Part shown: piece after piece, positions 62,929-64,000 of the stretch
Position numbering within the stretch: the first letter of the stretch is position 1
How the letters are laid out: the number at the start of each line of letters is the position of its first letter
DNA from: Burkholderia sp. GAS332
GTDB taxonomy: Bacteria > Pseudomonadota > Gammaproteobacteria > Burkholderiales > Burkholderiaceae
Direction: 5' to 3'
Assembly (NCBI GenBank): GCA_900142905.1
Contig: FSRV01000002.1
Span: 2,232,001 to 2,296,000, forward strand
Length of the DNA: 64,000 nt
Position numbers and translations under genes: made by a program
Notes under the pieces: generated by a model
Told to the model about the DNA's origin: nothing
Databases searched by the model: none
The model's input: only the letters and a program-made list of their open reading frames with translations

Positions 62929-64000
62929 TCTCCGCGAACAGCTTCATGTCGGGCGGCACGGAAAGGTCCACCGCCAGACAACGTCGGTAATACGGGCTGA
63001 GATCCAGCCCGACACCCAAACCCAGCACCTCCACGTCGCGCGAAGCTTCATGGCGCGCCACGACGGCCTTGAGATGGTTGTCGAGATAGAAGGCGTCGTT
63101 GGCCTGGCCCGTCGCACTGTCCATGGGGCTGCCATCCGAGATCACAATCAGGATTCGTCTCGCTTCGGGACGGGCGACGAGACGCCCGCAGGCCCAGTCG
63201 ACCGCTTCGCCATCCACGCCCTCGCGAAACAGGTCCGCCTTGAAGAGCGCGGCAATATCGGCGCGAGCGCGTCGCCAACTGCGGTCGGCGTCCTTGAACA
63301 CTAGATGAGACAGTTCATTGAGCCGCCCCGGATGCGGCGGCCGGCCATGCGCCAGCCACTCGAGCCGGGCCCGGCCGCCATTCCAGGCCCCGGTGGTGAA
63401 CCCTAATACCTCGGTGGTCACGCCCGCCTGGTCGAGCGCGCGCGTGAGGATGTCCACCATGGTCGCCACCGGCTCGATATGCGCTTTCATCGAGCCCGAG
63501 CAATCGATCAGGAAGCCGACTATGCAGTCCGCCATGAGCGTGTTGCGCTCCAACCGGAACAGGCGCCGTTCAGCTGGAGAACTGACCAGTTGCGCGAGGC
63601 GCCGTCCGTCGATGCGGCCATGCTCTTCACCGAACGACCAGCCATCGCGTTGCGAGATCGCCAGCGCCGCCTTCAGCGCGTGCGCGAGCCGCGCCACGTT
63701 GATGCCCTGGGCCGCGACGCGTTCGTCGAGCCGCTCGCGAAACTCGCTGAGCAAGGCTTTGCGGACCAGCGGACCAGGCGCTATCTCGCGGTCATAGCGC
63801 GTGGTAAAGGCCCGATAGCCCTGCTCCGAAGCTTCTAGCACGCGACTCTCGCCGGTCAGTGCGACGGCCATGTCCTTGTACTCGTCGTCCTCGACGTCGA
63901 ACCAGAGCGAGAACGCCGTGCGCGGGGCCTTGTCGTCGCTCTCCTGCGGGTCATCTTGCGCATCGTCCAGCGCCTCGGCGCGGACGGCACGGATCATGTC
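62885..64000 (-). CDS. cobT: Cobaltochelatase CobT-like subunit, C-terminal part
   Basis: The frame is open to the window edge; 371 residues are visible and the N-terminus is missing. A von Willebrand A domain shows the metal site DCSGSMK, then LGFTTGAWNGGRARLEWL, RPPHPGRLNELSHLVFKDAD, WRRARADI and ISDGSPMDSAT. These match CobT of the aerobic cobalt chelatase (CobNST) of cobalamin synthesis. An acidic stretch (AEALDDAQDDPQESDDK) before the domain is also typical. It probably follows cobS outside the window. Confidence 0.88.
   Translation of the reverse strand, partial: DMIRAVRAEALDDAQDDPQESDDKAPRTAFSLWFDVEDDEYKDMAVALTGESRVLEASEQGYRAFTTRYDREIAPGPLVRKALLSEFRERLDERVAAQGINVARLAHALKAALAISQRDGWSFGEEHGRIDGRRLAQLVSSPAERRLFRLERNTLMADCIVGFLIDCSGSMKAHIEPVATMVDILTRALDQAGVTTEVLGFTTGAWNGGRARLEWLAHGRPPHPGRLNELSHLVFKDADRSWRRARADIAALFKADLFREGVDGEAVDWACGRLVARPEARRILIVISDGSPMDSATGQANDAFYLDNHLKAVVARHEASRDVEVLGLGVGLDLSPYYRRCLAVDLSVPPDMKLFAEIVGWIGGGGRARKG

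Overview
The window looks like a chromosomal or megaplasmid segment of a high-GC betaproteobacterium of the Burkholderiaceae, most likely Paraburkholderia or a close relative. This is inferred from the Gram-negative porin type, a DUF3138 outer-membrane protein, a sauRSTU-like gene order known from Cupriavidus, and generally high GC. About 53 protein genes are supported; no rRNA, tRNA or CRISPR array was seen.

Region 1 (1-17 kb): a nine-gene minus-strand run encodes a PotABCD-type ABC importer, a flavodoxin-fold quinone reductase, EtfB/EtfA, a MarC membrane protein and a ThDP decarboxylase cut by the window edge. Opposite it lie an enoyl-CoA hydratase/isomerase, an acyl-CoA dehydrogenase and an NDP-forming CoA ligase. 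Then come an FAD-linked oxidase, a porin, a hot-dog thioesterase and an aldehyde dehydrogenase. Together they could import an amine-like compound and degrade it through an aldehyde, an acid and a CoA ester, with electrons passed to ETF.

Region 2 (17-27.2 kb): visibly lower GC. It holds a DUF3138 porin, a class III aminotransferase, a second complete Pot-type importer and two BetI-like TetR regulators. A degenerate IS6-family right end lies at about 27.0-27.2 kb. Regions 1 and 2 share a repeated promoter-operator element (TTGAAC-N4-GTTCA, with the left arm acting as the -35 box) in at least five promoters, plus related sites. This suggests one regulon over about 19 kb whose substrate is unknown.

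Region 3 (27.3-37.3 kb): a complete trans-4-hydroxy-L-proline catabolic cluster: epimerase, three-component D-hydroxyproline dehydrogenase, deaminase, 2-oxoglutarate semialdehyde dehydrogenase, an Ldh-family imine reductase, an APC permease and an AraC/PAS regulator. Several genes are joined by ATGA overlaps.

Region 4 (37.4-45.8 kb): ordinary accessory genes: ArsR plus Old Yellow Enzyme, GNAT, DedA, LysE, a VOC-ArsR-SRPBCC operon, a methyltransferase, a DadA-like oxidase and a 3-hydroxyisobutyrate-dehydrogenase-like enzyme.

Region 5 (45.9-62.2 kb): a C2-sulfonate hub. sauU, sauT and sauS convert sulfoacetate to sulfoacetaldehyde; two IclR regulators, a TauR-like MocR regulator and tauABC (taurine import) follow. 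An extra aldehyde dehydrogenase, xsc and pta complete it. xsc has a sigma70-like promoter flanked by two copies of a palindrome. The xsc-pta gap holds strong hairpins and a 15-bp tandem repeat array inside a 200-nt stretch with no adenine on the coding strand.

Region 6 (62.2-64 kb): a small lower-GC islet with a DUF4279 gene and a small overlapping ORF, then the 3' part of a cobT-like gene running off the end.
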